From NCBI GenBank assembly GCA_025922875.1, contig JAICGZ010000027.1:1-33699 (forward strand): DNA of 33,699 bases, read 5' to 3'. Under the pieces are notes generated by a model that saw nothing but the letters and a program-made list of their open reading frames with translations, was not told where the DNA came from and did no database searches. The stretch's first letter is position 1; each line of letters starts with the position of its first letter. Of this stretch, positions 32,389 through 33,699 are shown one piece after another. The translations under genes were made by a program, and so were the position numbers. The stretch is from Pyrinomonadaceae bacterium (GTDB lineage: Bacteria; Acidobacteriota; Blastocatellia; Pyrinomonadales; Pyrinomonadaceae).

Positions 32389-33585
32389 ATGCGTGTAACT
32401 GAACGTCTTTATTATTCTGATTCTCATCTGATCGAGTTTGAGGCTCGCGTGGTTGATGTTACCGATCGCGTCAGTGGTTGGGCGGCGGTCGTTCTTAACC
32501 GCACGGCGTTCTATCCGACTGGCGGCGGCCAACCGAGTGACACCGGAACACTCAATGGCTCGCGCGTGGTCGAGTGCATTGACGACGGCGAACAAGGTGT
32601 ACTTCACGTGGTCCAGGGCGCTGCTCCGGCGCGAGATGCGATCGTGAAGGGGCGAGTCGATTGGCCGCGCCGGCTCGATCACATACAACAGCACACGGGC
32701 CAGCACATCCTCTCGCAGGCTTTCGTCACACTCTTTAACGCACCGACGCGGAGCTTCCGCGTCCTTGAAGCTTCATGTGAAATCGACGTTGAGTTGAGCA
32801 ACCCGGCGACAGACATAATCGAACGCGCGGTTGAGTTAGCCAATAACGTTATTTGGGAGGATCGCTCGATCACGATCCGCAACGTCACGCCGGACGAAGC
32901 CGCCGGGATGGCTTTGCGAAAAGAGCCGGCGCGTGAGGGTGAGTTGCGTGTGATTGAGATCGAGGGTTTCGATCTGACGCCGTGTGGCGGCACACACGCG
33001 TATCGCACCGGAGAAGTGGGGATGATCGCAGTGCGATCGTGGGAACGTGCAAAAGGACTGACGCGAATCGAGTTTGTAGCGGGCATGCGGGCGCTGGCGG
33101 ATTATCGAAAGGCAAACAAGAGCGCGCGTGAAATCGCAGCGTTGTTTAGTACAGGAAGAGAGGACGCGCCGCACCTCGCAACGCAGCTGATTGAAGAGAA
33201 CAAAGAATTACATCGCCGCATTCGCGTGCTTGAAGAGTTGGCGGCACGTGTCGAGGCGGAAAAGTTGCTGGTTGATGCTCGAGAGGGCGTCGTCACGCAG
33301 ATATTCGAGGGACGCGATGCGGAATCGTTGAAGAAACTCGCGCACGCGCTTATAGACAATCCCCAAACGATCGCCCTGCTCGGCTCACGTGATAAGGACA
33401 CTGCGCGTCTGGTGTTTGCACGATCCGCCGATGCTCACGGCGACATGGGCGCACTGATGCGCACAGCCTGCATTCTGCTCGACGGTCGTGGCGGCGGCAA
33501 ACCCGACATGGCGCAAGGCGGCGGCAAAAACATCTCGAAGCTTGACGAGGCAATCGCCGCAGCGACTCGCGCACTCCGCGAGTAA
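32389..33585 (+). CDS. alaX: Alanyl-tRNA editing protein (AlaX-L type)
   Basis: A 398-residue free-standing editing protein that hydrolyses Ser- or Gly-mischarged tRNA-Ala. The N-terminal beta barrel (about 1-95; AFYPTGGGQPSDTG) resembles the AlaRS editing module. The zinc/catalytic site has H102 and H106 in QQHTGQHILSQ, and C199 and H203 in PCGGTH. A coiled-coil-like stretch (about 235-300; LIEENKELHRRIRVLEELAA) precedes a DHHA1-type C-terminus (about 300-398; GRGGGKPDMAQGGGKN). The length and DHHA1 place it in the long AlaX class. No AlaRS catalytic domain is present. ATG 32389 has only a weak TGGA upstream. A tRNA-Ala gene follows 55 bases downstream of its stop. Confidence 0.93.
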   Translation: MRVTERLYYSDSHLIEFEARVVDVTDRVSGWAAVVLNRTAFYPTGGGQPSDTGTLNGSRVVECIDDGEQGVLHVVQGAAPARDAIVKGRVDWPRRLDHIQQHTGQHILSQAFVTLFNAPTRSFRVLEASCEIDVELSNPATDIIERAVELANNVIWEDRSITIRNVTPDEAAGMALRKEPAREGELRVIEIEGFDLTPCGGTHAYRTGEVGMIAVRSWERAKGLTRIEFVAGMRALADYRKANKSAREIAALFSTGREDAPHLATQLIEENKELHRRIRVLEELAARVEAEKLLVDAREGVVTQIFEGRDAESLKKLAHALIDNPQTIALLGSRDKDTARLVFARSADAHGDMGALMRTACILLDGRGGGKPDMAQGGGKNISKLDEAIAAATRALRE

Positions 33586-33599
33586 TTACACTCCACAAG

Positions 33600-33628
33600 T
33601 TGACAGGCTGTTAGCAGCTACCTAATAT
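33600..33628 (+). promoter_or_regulatory. Near-consensus sigma-70 promoter for tRNA-Ala
   Basis: TTGACA at 33600-33605 and TAATAT at 33623-33628 are separated by exactly 17 bases. The tRNA starts 12 bases after the -10, so transcription would begin a few bases before the mature 5' end. Confidence 0.85.
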
Positions 33629-33640
33629 GCTAGTCCGCGT

Positions 33641-33699
<59 letters not shown>

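Overview
The window looks like chromosomal DNA of an Acidobacteriota bacterium, possibly class Blastocatellia. The taxon is inferred from gene content: two proteins resembling the acidobacterial VWFA-related family, an Oar-type TonB-dependent receptor with an N-terminal carboxypeptidase-regulatory domain, an ECF sigma/anti-sigma pair, a type II secretion/type IV pilus-like cluster, and many short intergenic inverted repeats. No phage, insertion sequence, CRISPR array or toxin-antitoxin module was seen.

Layout. (1) 1-1939, plus strand: the 3' end of ribosome recycling factor, then a membrane protein with PASTA sequence and an Ala/Gly tandem repeat. (2) 9372-2015, minus strand: ECF sigma factor, zinc-binding anti-sigma factor, a bactofilin-like membrane protein, a DUF5666-type exported protein, a large Oar-like outer-membrane receptor and a LolA-like exported protein, possibly one envelope regulon. 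(3) 17479-9498, minus strand: GspF, GspE, a secretin with a C-terminal cohesin-like domain, two GspG-like pseudopilins and a PilM/GspL-like protein. No prepilin peptidase, PilN or PilO is present here. (4) 17605-21366, plus strand: a COMT-type O-methyltransferase and two exported VWA-domain proteins.

(5) 27025-21406, minus strand, is the most interesting part: a compact bacterial microcompartment (BMC) locus. Its order is BMC-H shell protein, CoA-acylating aldehyde dehydrogenase, EutN/CcmL vertex protein, ACT-domain protein (UPF0237-like), membrane zinc-ribbon protein, UPF0210/DUF711 protein, a second BMC-H, and a low-affinity iron permease-like protein. It has no recognised aldehyde-producing signature enzyme, no BMC-T, no phosphotransacylase and no alcohol dehydrogenase. 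The UPF0210 + ACT pair, known elsewhere as a partnership of unknown function, sits where a signature enzyme would be expected. The ACT protein carries an N-terminal extension with two amphipathic helices that resemble encapsulation peptides. The aldehyde dehydrogenase carries an internal encapsulation-peptide-like helix and a C-terminal module with an ITPAARD motif. The working hypothesis is an undescribed metabolosome in which UPF0210/ACT forms or controls the aldehyde.

(6) 27146-33699, mostly plus strand: a RodZ-like HTH membrane protein overlapping guaB (IMP dehydrogenase), a decayed fragment of an ATPase/TPR-type gene, a diacylglycerol kinase-family lipid kinase, a minus-strand M61 PDZ peptidase, an alanyl-tRNA editing protein, and a partial tRNA-Ala(CGC) behind a near-consensus sigma-70 promoter.

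Intergenic gaps are repeatedly occupied by short repeats falling into about six sequence families, several of them between convergent genes.
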